A stretch of DNA of 5,535 nt from an uncultured Holophagales bacterium (GTDB lineage Bacteria > Acidobacteriota > Thermoanaerobaculia > UBA5066), in NCBI GenBank assembly GCA_937864895.1, contig CALMDF010000136.1, positions 1 to 5,535 of the forward strand, written 5' to 3'. The notes below the pieces were generated by a model, which was given only the letters and a program-made list of their open reading frames with translations, was not told the origin of the DNA and did no database searches. Numbering within the stretch: position 1 is the stretch's first letter; the number at the start of each line of letters is the position of its first letter. Both the position numbers and the translations under genes were made by a program. This document shows positions 5,171 through 5,535 of the stretch, in pieces.

Positions 5171-5535
5171 TCACCTCCGACGTGTCGCGCGGCGCGCCTC
5201 GAGGAAGGCGATGTCCTCCGCGTCGCCGGGTGAGGAGCGGCTCGCCTTCGCGAGCTTCTTCAGGCGCAGGAGATCCGCTTCCGCGGCGACACACCAGCTC
5301 TTCGAACGAACCTTGAAGGTGGTCGCTCGCCGGGCGAGCGCCGCCGCGGGCAGCGGGAAGTCGAAGAGCAGGTCCACGCGGAGCCCCGTTTCCGGTTCCA
5401 CGAAGTACGCGCTCGCGGGCGCGTCCAGGCGGAGCCGGGCGGCGGCCACTCGCCGGTTGCCGATCGTGGCCGTCACCTCGCCCTCGGCGCTGACCCGGGA
5501 AGCGAGCTCGAGGCCCCGGGCGTAGAGGGCCTCGG
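5171..5535 (-). CDS. Probable AbiEii-like nucleotidyltransferase (C-terminal part, start outside window)
   Basis: The frame is open from the right window edge to a TGA at 5173-5171, giving 120 visible residues without the N-terminus. In visible numbering, features are: EPETGLRVDLLFDFP (about 47-61), resembling the strand of a nucleotidyltransferase fold that carries a late catalytic-type Asp; then ADLLRLKKLA (about 86-95); and PGDAEDIAFLEARR (about 102-115). The last two resemble the helices of AbiEii/DUF6036-type nucleotidyltransferases, where a Leu/Lys-rich helix precedes an (A)xDxxxL motif. The GS and DxD motifs that would prove the family would be upstream, outside the window. A GTG at 5476 lies inside the protein and is not taken as the start, because similarity-like sequence (EALYARGLELASRVS) continues upstream of it. 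Such genes may be type IV toxin components or stand-alone enzymes; no antitoxin is visible. Confidence 0.55.
   Translation of the reverse strand, partial: EALYARGLELASRVSAEGEVTATIGNRRVAAARLRLDAPASAYFVEPETGLRVDLLFDFPLPAAALARRATTFKVRSKSWCVAAEADLLRLKKLAKASRSSPGDAEDIAFLEARRATRRR

Overview
The window is a stretch of GC-rich bacterial chromosome. The coding regions look roughly two-thirds G+C or more by eye, with codon third positions almost all G or C. The genes are ordinary housekeeping and stress genes, and no phage, insertion sequence, CRISPR array or plasmid signature was found. The lineage cannot be fixed from the sequence. A GC-rich environmental group such as Acidobacteriota or a relative is a reasonable but unproven guess.

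Layout from left to right. (1) Positions 1-457, minus strand: the N-terminal 152 residues of a six-helix voltage-gated cation channel of the bacterial NavBac type. The pore half lies outside the window. (2) 458-679: a divergent intergenic region with a nested inverted repeat. (3) 680-1912, plus strand: complete kynureninase (kynU) with a GTG start and no visible Shine-Dalgarno sequence. (4) 1914-2309, minus strand: a 131-residue exported protein with a proline-rich segment and C-terminal WxxGxW-type repeats. Its stop codon is one base from the kynU stop. (5) 2411-3976, minus: ahpF, 521 residues, with both redox CxxC pairs intact. (6) 4123-4686, minus: ahpC, 187 residues, with peroxidatic Cys47 and resolving Cys166. 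A perfect 14-bp hairpin lies between ahpC and ahpF. (7) 4687-4912: a divergent control region with a 7-3-7 palindrome on the ahpC side and a tandem 10-bp repeat plus a good sigma70-type promoter on the tRNA side. (8) 4913-4989, plus: initiator tRNA-Met(CAU), followed by an intrinsic terminator at 5024-5053. (9) 5171-5535, minus: the C-terminal part of a probable AbiEii-like nucleotidyltransferase cut by the window edge.

How they work together. AhpF passes electrons from NADH through FAD and two disulfide centres to AhpC, which reduces H2O2 and organic peroxides. Gene order (ahpC first) and spacing suggest one transcript that can be attenuated after ahpC. The other genes have no obvious functional link with this pair: the kynurenine-pathway enzyme stands alone, and the initiator tRNA is its own transcription unit.

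No new multi-gene system is evident. The most useful second-look items are regulatory: the palindrome over the ahpC promoter, the hairpin between ahpC and ahpF, and the paired GACCAGGTC elements directly upstream of the initiator tRNA promoter.
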